Shown piece by piece: positions 41,067 through 52,700 of a stretch of 64,000 nucleotides of DNA. The position numbers were made by a program, and so were the translations under genes. Every line of letters starts with the position of its first letter. The first letter of the stretch is position 1. Source of the DNA: Lasiosphaeris hirsuta. Taxonomy: Eukaryota > Ascomycota > Sordariomycetes > Sordariales > Lasiosphaeriaceae. A model generated the notes under the pieces. It searched no databases. It worked only from the letters and a program-made list of their open reading frames with translations, and was not told the origin of the DNA. The stretch spans positions 2,790,001 through 2,854,000 of the forward strand of contig JAUKUA010000003.1 in NCBI GenBank assembly GCA_030549175.1, given 5' to 3'.

Positions 41067-44000
41067 TCAGTCAGTTGTACGCACAGCATACGTGCTTTGG
41101 TCCAATAATGACTGATATCCCGCCGCTCTCGAAGGCGGGGGTGGCGGAAGCGGCCGCTGCGTGCGTCTCTGCGTTTGCGAAGGGGAAGCCGGCGTCTCAG
41201 GCGTGGCCGGAGACGCATTCGCCACCCCCAGAATCCCCACATTGGCTGGGGAACCACTGCCCCAGGCCGCTGCCCTGGCCATTATCTTCGGGAAGTACTG
41301 TTGTATAAACGATTCCCTATAAGAATAAAACCATCCGCGTTAGCTTGCCTCTATCACCAAGACAGGCCGCAGTCCCAAGGAGAGATGGCCGAGAACTTAC
41401 GTGTAATAACTGTGTTCCGCATTGTGTACGGTTACCAGGTTGTGTGCGAGTTCGTGAGCCAACACTACCCACCACCACGTGGCCGCGTCGACCCGACCTT
41501 CGGTTCCCTTAAACTTGGCCGCGTGTAGCTGCTTGAACCACCGTAGGTTGCAAAAGATGCTGCCGTTAGTGTTGAACGCAATGGTGCCGCCTTGCTCGTC
41601 ATAGAAGATGTGAAGAGATGTAGTCTTCAACCCGTACACGCCACCCCCAACATCCTTGAGCAGGGTCTCAAACTGCCCAATCTGCTCAATGTTGGCCATG
41701 AGAAACCTGCTCGGGTCAACCGAGAGGTCCTTGGCAACAAAAACCCGCATCCCGCCCGGCGCCTCCGCCGCAAAGTCAAGGTTGGTCGCCGGGGTCGAGT
41801 CGCAGTACGTCGCTTGTTCCTTGACTTCGTTCTGTTGCGGAGGCGAAAATACTCGGCTCGAATCGTGTGCTCGTGTCGACTGGATAGCATTGAGGAGGTT
41901 CTGTTGAACGACGGCAGGGCTGGTCACCCGCCCGTCCTCATTGGGCTTCTGGCCTCCTCCCGAGGTCGGTGTTGGTGCCGCCGCGTTGTGTGTGGGTCCC
42001 GGCTGGGGAAGGAAGTTGTCGAGCTGCTTTTGCGAGGCTTCATCTGTATCAAACAGACGTCTAGTCAGGTTGGAAAAGATACCCCCCTTCTTAGGCTTGT
42101 TGTGTTTCGATGCTGCCGTAGCTTCCGCCTCGTCCTCGGGCGACTCATCAAAGCTGCCTGGCATGCGATGCTCGGGCGTTTTAGTAGCCTCCGCACCGCG
42201 AGCTTGGCTTGTCCATTCCTGTTCCCGCTCCTGGATCCTCTTTTGCTCAGCTTCCAGCGCTTTCTTCCGCTCTTCGTCGGCAATTCTGGCCTCGGCCGCC
42301 TTGGCGCGGAGGATTCTGTCGACGTTGTACCCGCGGGCCCGGAGATCCAACAAGTCAAGCTTCAGGAACGGTTCAAAGAAGAAGTAGGCCTGCTGGCCGG
42401 GACGCGCGAGGAGCAGCTGGCAGATGGCTTGTCCCACCTGGTACATGTCTGGCCGGCCCTCGGCCGCAACATATAGCACCCACGCACCGCCCGCATGCGC
42501 ACTAGCCGCGGACCGCTTCTCCGTGTGCGATTGGCCTTCGCCCTTGAGAGACCGCCGTAGCGCTACCGAGCGCACCGCCTCGACCTGCAGGTTCTTCTCC
42601 AACCACCTGGCGTCATGCTTGATCGCATCCCGCTTGTACTTAGAGTACTCGTACAAGAAGATCTTCGAGCGCTCGAGTACGTGCTTACGCAGCCACTGCG
42701 CACCCTCCTGCTTCTCCGTGTGCGGGCCGATCCTAACGTCCTCCTGCACCTTGCTTCCTAGTGTTTGCGAGCCTAGAGCCATGTAGAAGTCCTCTAGGGC
42801 GTCTTCCTCAGGCGCGCATATTAGTGATTGCTTGAACAGTCGGTAGCTGATGATGTCGTCGAGGATCACAATTTGGCTGGCTGGGGCAAGCTGGTAATGT
42901 TTGATGGGTGCTTCTTCGTCTTCGTAGGAATCGCCCTCCTTGCTTTTCGCCGAAGATAGCTCCCGAGAGCCGAGTAGCCAAGCCGAAGTCGTCATCTGTT
43001 TGTAAAGGTCCCTGTCTTTCTTCAGAGTGGGGAGATCGTCGGCAAGGGATCGGAGAAGGTTGAGGTACTTTTCCGAGCTCTGCAGCACACTCAGAAGCCG
43101 CGCTGGCTCCCCACAGGCCAGCCGAGCTATCTCCGTTTTTGTTGGCTCGGTTTTTGCGCCGCACTTGAAGAGAAAGGTGTTAGCATCGGGAGTGAAGTCC
43201 ACAAAATCAAATATATCCCCATATGCTGCGGAGGACCCCAAGTAACAGTTCTGTGGCCGAACATGAGCCAATGTTGCCTCCGACTTCTCATTCGCGCTCC
43301 GAGATAAGTTATTCTTCCTCATCACGGGTACAATTGCGGCGTCCTTGAGGCGAGTGATATCAGCCGTCCCAAGATCACCTAGCCGGGAAGCAAAATACTC
43401 GAAGAGAGTGATCGCCATGTTGCGATTCTGTGGGGGGTTGGTAACGAGTCTCTGCACACATCCTTTGATTGGGGGGTCGCGCAAGACCCCAAACTTAATG
43501 GCATGTTGGTGGAGGTCTTTCTTCAGAACATTGTACCCGAGGACTGCGGCCTTCTCGTTGTAATAACAGGCCGAAGGAGGAACCAACTGCTTTTCGTTGC
43601 CCTCCAGCGGTAGGATGGCCTTGTTGGTAGACGTTATATCGAATGCCGCGTAATTATTCAGGTGGTGGTTAGAGATGAAATAGGTCATGGCGTTTTTGCG
43701 GATGCTAATATCTGAGGAGCTCATCATATCAACGAGCTCAGGGACAGATGGGCACGGGCGTAGCCCCAGCGAGAAGAGAAATCTGCCTTCTACGCTACTA
43801 CTTCTGAAGCTGCCAGGTGGGCCCGGCCACTGAAGAATGGGTAGCTGCAGAGTTCGAAGTGTATCCTTGGGCTCGAAAAGCTCCGATACCTTGTACAGAC
43901 GCTCGGTGCCTTTCGTGGGCTCCGTCCCTGGCGGACCGGCCTCGGCAGGGCATAGCTGTGACTCCTTGAGCTTCTTCATGTCCGCGGCGGGAATATCATT

Positions 44001-46538
44001 CGTCACCGAAGCCAAGTATTTGATTAGCTCAACGTGACTCCATTTCTTGTGTCCAGGTTGTCCATCTTTGGGCGTAGGGCTAAGCAATCTCGTAAATATT
44101 GTCTCCAGATCTACTGTTTTTCTGACACCTAATGCCACCAGGAACTTCTCTTTGAGATTGCCGGTGCCCTGAATGGTCGGAAGATCATCGAACAGTTTCA
44201 CGGACGGGAAGAATGATTCGTCGGGTTTCCTCATGCCCATTTTTGTCGGAATGACGGTGATATTTTGCAACGACGATATCACATAGGACTTGGCGTCTGG
44301 ACCCATATTGTCCCAGTTCTTGGACAGGATTCCGAGGACTTGGGTAGAGAATTTGGAGGATTTGGTGAGATTGTACTCATCGTCTTTGTTTGGACCAGAC
44401 TCAATCAAGAACTGGAGCCAGTCCGAGAGCTTCAGAGGCTGCCAGCCAAGTGCTTGCAGTTGAACCTGTGGAATGCTCGCCGTGAATGCGAGGGGCAGGG
44501 TGGTAGGCGGGATGGGAAGAGTTGCAGGAATGTTGTTATGGACATAGTTTGTGATAGACCCTAGGGCAATGATGTCGCCAGAGTCCCCTTCCCCATCACT
44601 GATGGTGGCCACAGCGACGTCCATAAGTCTTTGTTTGCTGGTCCTATCGAGTTCTCCAGAGACAGCGCTTTTGGCCGCCCACGTGATGAAATGATGGAGC
44701 TGGTCCTTGTCGAGGGCCTTGGAAGAGAGCTCCTGGTAGACATCATCCACCGTGATGTCCTTGATCAGCCCGAAGTCCATCAGTTTCTTTATAAACGGAG
44801 CATCCTTCATGTCCTTCAGAACAACAGGGATGCCCGCAACAAACTTTTCAAGCTCTTCAGATGATGTGCGGACTTTGGTGCTAGGAAGCACACCTCTCGA
44901 TGAGTATACCTCGATGGATGCGTTCTTGTACGCCATCCAGAACGCTTCCTCGATTATCTGAGCCACATGGCCACTTGGGGTGGAGTCCCCAAAGGTGTAC
45001 GTTTTGAGGATGTGGAGGGCTTCGGGGATGCATTTTGCAACATCCTCCGAAGAGATGCTCAGACCCTTTTTACTACTAGACTCAGACAACCGCTTGAGCT
45101 TGTCGTTTAAGTCCGACATCTCGTTCGTAAATGCGAGCCGCGACATGATGCCAGCCACGCGTAGCATCTCCATGTTCCAGTTCCGCACCCAGCGCGCATT
45201 CAAGTCAATAGCTTCACGTTCAACCGTCGGGATGACCGAGGGGGCAGAAATATGCATCCCCGCACCGGTGGTTTGCGTAGTTGGGAATCCAATGAAGATA
45301 CGCCCCCCTGGCTTTTTGCTCGGCAGAACGGTTGAAAATACATCGGCAGCCTTCGAGGCCTTGCTTCCGGAGGAAGACATTTCCGAAGCCGTTGTCTCAT
45401 CGTAAGACGATGTCAAGATTGCAATCCTTGTCATTTTCGGAGGGGGCTTCTTGGTCGCTCTCTCCAGCTCAGCCGCGAAGGTAGCAGTAACTTTAGCTGC
45501 TATTTGTGCCGAGGTAACACGAAGAAAGATGCTGGATGTGGATGTGACGGTGAGATCTTCTGCAATTGCGTCCTGTATTGCTTTCTCTTCTTTCGCTATC
45601 TTAGCTCGGGCTGCCCCCTGGGTCGTGCTTGAAGTGAGTCGCGAAAAGAAAGACCGCAGGGATGGCATTTCTGACGCACTCGAGTTATAGTAGGAATCGC
45701 TAGATTTGCTTGTTGAAGCTGCGGCCTGGGGTTTCCATCCAAGGACGCTCATGAAAGTCGCATCTATCTGCGCGCTCGTTCTATCTGCCGAAACAAGCTT
45801 CATGAGGCCATCTTTTGTCCTAGTCTCCAGGTCTCGTGGGATGGGAATCTCAATGCTCGGGGAAGACTTCTTCTGCAGGGACAGAATATTCCAATCATCT
45901 ATCCAGAACTCAATGTGCTGTAAGGCAACAAAAGTCAGGCTAGTGGCCAGGAACTGGGCGACCGACAGCAAATTCGGCAGAGGTGTGGTCGTGTTCCTGT
46001 ATTCAAGAAAGAAGGCGGTGTTGGGGCTCCCCTGTTCCGGAGGGAGCATTAACTTCCTCGTGAACAGGGCATTGCCCTTCCAGTAGAATGCCATCGCTTC
46101 ATTGCCAGAGCTGACTAGGGGCTCCTCGCAGTCTGCAAAGACACTGTAGAAGCCAACGCCAAAGGCGCCAATCTTGGTCTCATCCGGATTACCTTCAGCG
46201 ATCCGCTTCAGCCGCCCCCAATCTGTTTTTGTGAAGGGTTGGCCGTTGTTCTCGACAACGAGCCGGCGGACGGTGTGGTGGGTTATAGCATGCTTGAGGA
46301 TCTCGGATCGATTGGTGGTAGGCGGGAGCGGAACCTGGGTGGAGGGCACCGTTTCCCACTTGATCTTAACCGTTGTGGCTTGGGCATCCGCAGCATTCTG
46401 GATCAGCTCCCTCAGGGTGGTCCAGTCTCCCGAGTATCTCGCCAGAACCTTGTCGATGAGTGCCCGGGTGTCAACTGTGACGGCTTCTTCGTCCTCGCCG
46501 TCTTTCAGCGCAGCGGCGCGAAGCCGCGCGTAATCCAT
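41067..46538 (-). CDS. DUF3684 protein: sacsin-like GHKL ATPase with HExxH tail
   Basis: A very large fungal protein (1,795 residues) of the DUF3684 group; function unknown. Exons 41401-46538 and 41067-41316, with an 84-bp intron (GTAAGT, branch GCTAAC, TATAG). The N-terminus is a histidine-kinase/HSP90-like ATPase fold as in sacsin: N-box LRELIQNAADAQATTVKIKW and G-box KIGAFGVGFYSVFADCEEP. A long region without recognised motifs follows. Near residue 1,430-1,500 there is a highly charged helical segment (KAAEARIADEERKKALEAEQ), then a disordered linker. The C-terminus holds HELAHNLVTVHNAEHSYYT, a HExxH motif with further His/Glu, immediately before the intron, and continues ESFIQQYFPKIMARAAAWG. 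HExxH suggests a zinc-metallopeptidase-like site (inference). The last 65 residues are Pro/Ser-rich. Confidence 0.88.
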
Positions 46539-47272
46539 GTCGCAGTATCCAGCAGGGGAGGGGGGCCAGTTCGTTGTTGCCGGTTTGGTGTGTCGGATTC
46601 CGCGTGCGCGGGCTCAAGTCTCGCTCGTGTCTGGGTTGTTGGGGACGAACTTGTTTATGTTGATATCTCAACGCTGCATAGATATGACTAGGATGAGGGG
46701 CAACGGCTGAAGACAGGTAGAGTTTGGCTTGCGTGGTCAGCAAATGATGGTTCTAGAGGAGTCCAATGTGTTGTGGGGGCGACTGCAGGTCCGATGAGGT
46801 GCCGACGGGATACAAAGCAATGTTTCAGCGGCAGGCAGCGATCTAAAGTATCATGTCACAGGGGGAGGCCCCTGAGCGACAGCCTTGTCTGGGACATCCT
46901 AGCCAATCACAAATCACGGACCCGGCCGTAGTCCAACCCCGTAAATCCGTAGAAGTCCGAACCTTTAGCTGATTACGCACACCCTCAGAGGCCTTAACCC
47001 GTGTTACACACATGCACTTGTACCCAAATTGCCCTTCACCGGCACATCACCAGAACACAGTAAGAACGACGAGAATGTGTAGTATGCAGTATGATACCTT
47101 TAGAAATAATGCGGAACAGAAAACGAGACATGTATGTTTAGGTAGTTTGTAGGACCAAACTTGGTTTTAGTCTTTGGGATGTGCCAACACGAACGACCGT
47201 AGTTGACAGGCACGCCCCGTAAACTAGTTCGGCTACTTGGCTTAAGGTCGACTACTAGCTTCTTAGAATAAG
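46539..47272. other. DUF3684 upstream region
   Basis: Promoter side of the DUF3684 gene and 3' flank of the MMTAG2-like gene (both minus strand). A CCAAT pentamer lies at 46903-46907 on the plus strand. No coding sequence supported. Confidence 0.4.
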
Positions 47273-48046
47273 TTACCGAGCTTCTGCCTCTTGATGCGTA
47301 TCTCGTTGTCGGGTCTTACTCCTGCTCCGTTGTTGGTCTTGTTGTCTCGGCCTCCGATCCCTAATTCTACTTTGGCTTCGCCTCCTTTCGTTGCGCCTAT
47401 AGTGATCACGACTTCGACTCCGCTCGCCGTCTCCCCTTCTCTCATGCCGCCGAGGGTTCTGCTCGGGGCTGCGGCTCCTGCGCCTGTGGTGACGGTCTCT
47501 CTCCTTATCCCCCACCGAAGTAGCTCGCCGCCTCTCACGGCTCCGGCTCTGATTCCGCTCCCGGTCTCTATCCCTGCTTCTGTGCCTCCTCCTCCAATGA
47601 TGTCTCTCCGAGGGTCTGTGTTTCTCTCTCCGAGACTCTTTTGGTAGCGCCTCCTTCGGCGCCGTCGCGGTGCCCTCCACGGGTCCAGCCCGACTTGCCA
47701 CCTTAGAGTTGTCGACCTGTATGGCATTCGCACCCGAAACATCGCGTGGCGTGATAGGTAAGCCTAGCGCGCGCGACATCGCATCCTCCTCTGCCTCCTT
47801 GATTTTCCGTATTTCTTCGCGACGTTCACGCGCCTCCCTCTCCTCCTCGGTCTCGTTCGAGTCCGCGGTTGACGGGCCCGCCTTGGCGTACCATGTCAGG
47901 TCGCGGCCCTTTGCCCATCGTCCCACGGGTGCCTTCACGCTGTGGCCTAGGTAGTTTTCGCGGTGCGCTGACGTGGCGACATCGTCCCAGCTGAAGTTGA
48001 CGCCACCGCGGGAGCCTGATTTACGGACGGTTGAGAGGAGATCCAT
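47273..48046 (-). CDS. MMTAG2-like RS-rich nuclear protein
   Basis: Protein of 257 residues from ATG 48046 (MDLLSTVRKSGSRGG). The first 65 residues match the kinase-phosphorylation domain of multiple myeloma tumour-associated protein 2: NFSWDDVATSAHRENYLGHS, APVGRWAKGRDLTWYAK. A Glu/Arg-rich helix (TEEEREARERREEIRKIKEA) and a short linker follow. The C-terminal half is an Arg/Ser/Asp/His-rich tract of RS, RD and RE dipeptides, as in splicing-associated proteins. A role in nuclear RNA metabolism is inferred from that composition. No intron needed. It is divergent from MED6, 445 bases away. Confidence 0.88.
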   Translation of the reverse strand: MDLLSTVRKSGSRGGVNFSWDDVATSAHRENYLGHSVKAPVGRWAKGRDLTWYAKAGPSTADSNETEEEREARERREEIRKIKEAEEDAMSRALGLPITPRDVSGANAIQVDNSKVASRAGPVEGTATAPKEALPKESRREKHRPSERHHWRRRHRSRDRDRERNQSRSRERRRATSVGDKERDRHHRRRSRSPEQNPRRHERRGDGERSRSRDHYRRNERRRSQSRIRDRRPRQQDQQRSRSKTRQRDTHQEAEAR

Positions 48047-48491
48047 GAGCAATACGAAGGAGTCGGCGGCTTGCTTGCAGCGATGTTGTTATCGTGGAGT
48101 TTGATGCCTGAGTTTGAGGGATTCGGTGATGGTGCAGGATGAAGACTCCAAGGGGCATTTGCCGAATTTCCAGGTTCGGATTACGGATATGGGTCGCTGA
48201 AAAGGCGATGGCTTAATTCGATGGTAATCCCTGCAGGTGCTGCATTTCGCGCTGGTAGAGCCCCACTGGAGTGGGGCTCGGGCTACCAAGAATGGGGGGG
48301 AGTGGGGGTTTTAAAGATGCATTCGTTCATTCCTTCATTCACTCAAAACTCAATATGATTTCTCCAACGGCTAAGCACATCGACCCAACAACTCCGTCCT
48401 AGATGCGCCCAACCTCCGACATTCACAACGGCGAGTAAATAAACCGAGGAGGCTTCCCAACGCTTACTTTCAAAGCAACTAAACAACAACA
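48047..48491. other. Divergent MMTAG2-like/MED6 promoter region
   Basis: Short shared upstream region. The MED6 side has an A/C-rich leader (AACAACAACAATGG), a good fungal start context. Nothing else recognised. Confidence 0.45.
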
Positions 48492-49493
48492 ATGGCATTC
48501 GACCCAAACGCTGGCCCTCCTCTCGACGAGATCCAATGGAGGGCTCCCCCGAACTTTGAGCAGGGTATCCACGCCAATAGTGTATTATACTATTTTGCGC
48601 AGTCGCCCTTCTTCGACAAGACCTCAAACAATGAGATCGTGTTTCAGCAAGGACTAAACAACCCAAACATGGCCCAGTTTCTTGCGACCCGGGAGCTATT
48701 CGAGGGGCGCCTGAGGAGCATGTCTGGGCTCGAGTTTATCGTTGCCCAGGAGCCTGGAGAGTCAGGACCTGGTGCGGGTACCGGAGTATGGGTTATCAAT
48801 AAGCAGACTCGGCGGAAGCGCCAAGGGGAGGATGACGAAATCGTCGTGCATGCGACGTACTTTATCGTGGGCGAAAATATCTACATGGCCCCCAGCTTAG
48901 CCGATATTATCAGCGCCAGGATCGTACGTCCCCTTGTTCTCAGCACCAATAAAGCGGGTTGTGTACGCAGCATATTGACTTTTATTCAGGCCACCGTTTC
49001 GCAAACCATCGCTAAGATATTGCCTATTGCAGACGGCGTGCAGACATGGTCGCCGGCGATGGGTCGCGTGTATCAAACCCCAACGGCACAAAACGCTCCC
49101 CTCAAAGACACTAGAGAAAGCACACCAATGCCCGAAGGACTAGGCAAGTCATCCACAGCCGCTGCGTCCAAGACAGCAAACTCGGGTCTTGATTCGCGGC
49201 TTATACTTCAATCGCTCATGATCCACGACCGGTACGGCGGCGAGTACATGGATGAGAACCCAATCACTGGAAAGCCTGGCGAGTTCCACCTATCCTCTAC
49301 CGGCCGCAAGGAAAAGCTCTCGGTTCCAAAGCCGGGACCATTGAATCTTAAGGACCTGCCTCTTCCGGCCCTGAACACCAAGGTGGTAGAAAGCCCCTTG
49401 GCCAAGAGCGGAAAGGAGACCAAGAGTCCCAAGACCCCAAGTCTGCAGAAACCCAAACGGCGGAAGAGTAAGGTTACCACAACGCCTTCGTAG
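48492..49493 (+). CDS. MED6: Mediator complex subunit MED6
   Basis: Head-module subunit of Mediator, needed for RNA polymerase II transcription. Exons 48492-48923 and 48990-49493, 311 residues after removal of a 66-bp intron. The MED6 domain covers about residues 10-160: DEIQWRAPPNFEQGIHANSV, VLYYFAQSPFFDKTSNNEIV, FLATRELFEGRLRSMSGLEF, VVHATYFIVGENIYMAPSLADIISARI, then ATVSQTIAKILPIADGVQTWSPAMGRVY. The C-terminal half is low-complexity with a Lys/Arg-rich end (KPKRRKSKVTTTPS). It is tail-to-tail with the DHR1-like helicase. Confidence 0.94.
   Translation: MAFDPNAGPPLDEIQWRAPPNFEQGIHANSVLYYFAQSPFFDKTSNNEIVFQQGLNNPNMAQFLATRELFEGRLRSMSGLEFIVAQEPGESGPGAGTGVWVINKQTRRKRQGEDDEIVVHATYFIVGENIYMAPSLADIISARIVRPLVLSTNKAGCVRSILTFIQATVSQTIAKILPIADGVQTWSPAMGRVYQTPTAQNAPLKDTRESTPMPEGLGKSSTAAASKTANSGLDSRLILQSLMIHDRYGGEYMDENPITGKPGEFHLSSTGRKEKLSVPKPGPLNLKDLPLPALNTKVVESPLAKSGKETKSPKTPSLQKPKRRKSKVTTTPS
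48924..48989 (+). other. Stopless 66-bp intron in MED6
   Basis: Donor GTACGT, acceptor TTTATTCAG. It is 22 codons without a stop and would place a Cys-containing insert between SARI and ATVSQT, which are adjacent in the family. Confidence 0.85.
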
Positions 49494-49799
49494 CCGACCA
49501 GTGTATTATTGTTGCGACTGGTAGTTGTGAAGTTCAGTTTTATAGTGGCGTTTTCTTTTCCGGCGATACCCAGCGTGTATAGAGAATCAGGAGGCGCGCA
49601 TTGGTAAAAGATCCTGCATAGTGTCTATTTGTAGAAACAACGTGGGTTGAAACCTGAGAAAACCAAGGTTGGCATTCCCAACCCTATCTGCTCCATTATC
49701 AACTGCGATTGCGCTGTTGGCTTGCCTTTTTCACTATCAAACCACTATTCCAATATAACCTTACTCTATGTGCTCATCTTTCTGTGGACAACGAAGCCG
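49494..49799. other. Convergent MED6/DHR1 3' region
   Basis: About 300 bases between stop codons, T-rich and without recognised features. Confidence 0.4.
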
Positions 49800-52700
49800 T
49801 TACTCGGTAGCCCATCCCTTCCCGGTAACCTTTCGCTGCGTCACCTTCCTCGCTGGCAGCGGCCATCCCATGCCGCCACCCATTTCCGCTCGGAGATACG
49901 GAATAACCCAAACCTCTCTCGTCTTGCCATCCTCCGCCACACTAGCCTCCTTGATCGGCTTGCCATACGTGATCAGCGGCGTGCCCTTGGCTAGCGCCGC
50001 AACCTGACCTGCCGTTAGGTCTGTTAGGGTATGCATCCGCGTCTTGGACTTCTTGGTGCCGTCGGCGCCCGTGTTACCTGCCCGCTGGAGGTACGAGTAC
50101 ACCACGTACTCGGGGCACTCGCCAACGCTGAGGTGTGACAATGGGGAAGATGGGTGTATGTAGACCAGTCGGTCGGTCAAATCCAGCTTCTGTTCGCCCT
50201 CGAGCGGAATCAGTGGCACGTATGGAACTTCGATGGCCCGGCGCGGCTTTCTATACATCTCTGGAGGGTTAGGCGCCTTGTCGGCTCGGATTGCTACTTG
50301 GTCAATGAAACCCGATGCGACCATCTGCTTCAGGGCTTGTATCTGCTTAGTTGTCGGGGGGTCGAGCTTGTCAGAAACCTTGAGACTGGCAAAGGCGGGG
50401 ATGCTGGTCCGCAGGAGGTCGGTGATCTGGGCTCGGAGTTGCTTGATCTCCTTTAGGACTTTAAACCGCACAAAATGGCCGTCACACCATTCCTCTGTCG
50501 GTTCGTGGGCGAACTCGCCTACAACTTGCAGGAGCTTGATAGCGTCAGACTTGCCGTCGAGGAAACAGAAGTTCTTGTGAACCTTGTTGAAAGCCTGTCG
50601 CAACTTCGCCCGACGCTCCTCAGCCGCCACGTCCTCGTTGGAACGGTATTCCTCAGTTTTCTCTGCGGCCGCAGGAATAGCTTGGCCTTCCGGAATGAAT
50701 ACTTCTCCGGCAGATAGACCGGCTACTAACGCAACGGTGTATGGCAAGCAGTCGTGAAGGTGTCCAATGAGCAAAATCCGCGCAAAACGAGGCGACAGAG
50801 GGAAAATAGACATAGTTGTCCCGATTGGCGTGATGTGACCGCTGGAAGATATCGCAGACAAGTAAGTCAATAACTTCTCTGCCTTGATCAAGCTTTGCCG
50901 TTCAGGGGGGGTTGGGAAGGGGAAGTTGACAACATGTTGGAGATTCATCGACTTCAGCTGCAAAACGACTCCCTCAATGGGCATCCTCAGCAGCTCCGGG
51001 ACAGAGAATTCTGGGAAGTCTCTCTCGTAAACAGCAGAGGAGTAGAGTCTCCAACAGTGACCCGGGCCAGTACGACCAGCGCGTCCCGCACGCTGCTTCG
51101 CGCTGGCCTTGCTGACCCAGCCAATCTCGAAACTCTGAACACCGCTGACGGAATCATATCGACGCTCCTTCGATCTGCCACAGTCGAACACATATTTGAT
51201 ACCTGGGATTGTCAAACTTGTCTCCGCGACATTGGTCGCCAGAATGACTAGCCTTGAGCCATTGGGGGTAGGGCCAAATACCCTCATCTGCTCCTTTGTA
51301 GGGAGCAAGGAGAAAAGCGGCAATATATGCATCCGCGACGGACCTGTACCGGATTCCTCGTCCTCAATATCGAACTCCCTCTCTTCCTCCTCTTCGTCCG
51401 AGTCAAACATCGCCTCGTCGCCCATGCCATCCACGTTTCGGTCATCAACTTCTCCAAAATCGATATCCTCAGCCTCTACAGGGGCCTCACTTGCAGAGAT
51501 CCGGACTTTCGGCCCAGCGGCAGAGTTGAAGCCGCCGAATGCGGATTTCAAGCGTTTGCTAAGCTGGTTGATCTCGGCCTGACCAGTAAGGAAGACCAGA
51601 AATCCTCCTGGAGGAAGCTTTTTGTGGCCTCTGCTGATCTTGCGGAAGGCCTCTTCAACATAGTCATGCTGTGTTTTCCGAGAGAAATGAACTGTGACGC
51701 TGTGCTCCCGGCCCTCCACCTCGATCACCCGTGGTGGTGTCGAAAACAGCGCGGGGTTTTGTGTGAGATCCTCAATTCTCAACGTAGCGGACATGATGAC
51801 AAGTTTTAGAGGCGATACAGTGGGGTCTTCCTTGGCCAAATCTGCTCTCAGTTTCACTACCCTGCTGAGCATGGCGATCAAAATATCAGTATTGACACTC
51901 CTTTCGTGGGCTTCGTCGATAATGATGGCGGAATATTTGCGAAGCGCAATATCTTGGGCTGCTTCACGAAGAAGCACACCATCCGTCATAAACTTGAGGG
52001 CGGTTTTGGGGTCAACATTGCCTTCAAACCGTATTTGGTATGCTACAACATGGGAATAGTCTCCCATTTCCTGCCCAACACGCTTTGACATGCTGACGGC
52101 CGCGACACGCCTTGGTTGTGTCACACCAATCATGCCGGGTGTCGGTCCATTGGCAGAGCCATAGCCAGCCTCAAAAAGGAACTGCGGTACCTGGGTGGTC
52201 TTGCCAGAGCCTGTAGCGCCGCAAATGACCACCACATCGTTGTTGTGTATGGCCTCCATAATCTTTTGTTCCTCGGCCACCACAGGTAGCCGGAAACGAG
52301 TCTCCTGGATTTCCGGATCCCTCGTAACGACCACAGCATAGGATTTTCTGCTGTCATTTTCTGTCGGCAGCAACTCCACAGGGAGCGGTTCTTCTTCTAG
52401 GGGTCGAGGCTTGAAGTTTTCAGGCTTCGGTGTTTGAAGTACAAGGACTGTTGGGCCGACCGGTTCATATCCTAGCGCCTTGTTCCTCTGTTCATGAGCC
52501 CAAGCCTTGAACGCAGATCTTCGCTCGCTCAGTCTCTGCTGCTCAGCTTCGTTCATGACCTCAGGCCCGGATTCCTCCTTTTCTGAGCTCTCCTCGGCCT
52601 CACTAGAGGCCTTGGAGGACTCAGTTTCATCAATTTTGCCACCAGCTTCGCCATCAACAAACTCGTCAGCCGAATCCGCACTATCGTCTTCCTCGTCTGA

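Noticed and set aside
40482..41257. Open frames near the 3' end of the DUF3684 gene (40482-40991 and 40859-41257, minus strand)
   Set aside because: The second overlaps the real terminal DUF3684 exon (41067-41316) in a different frame; the first has no family features.
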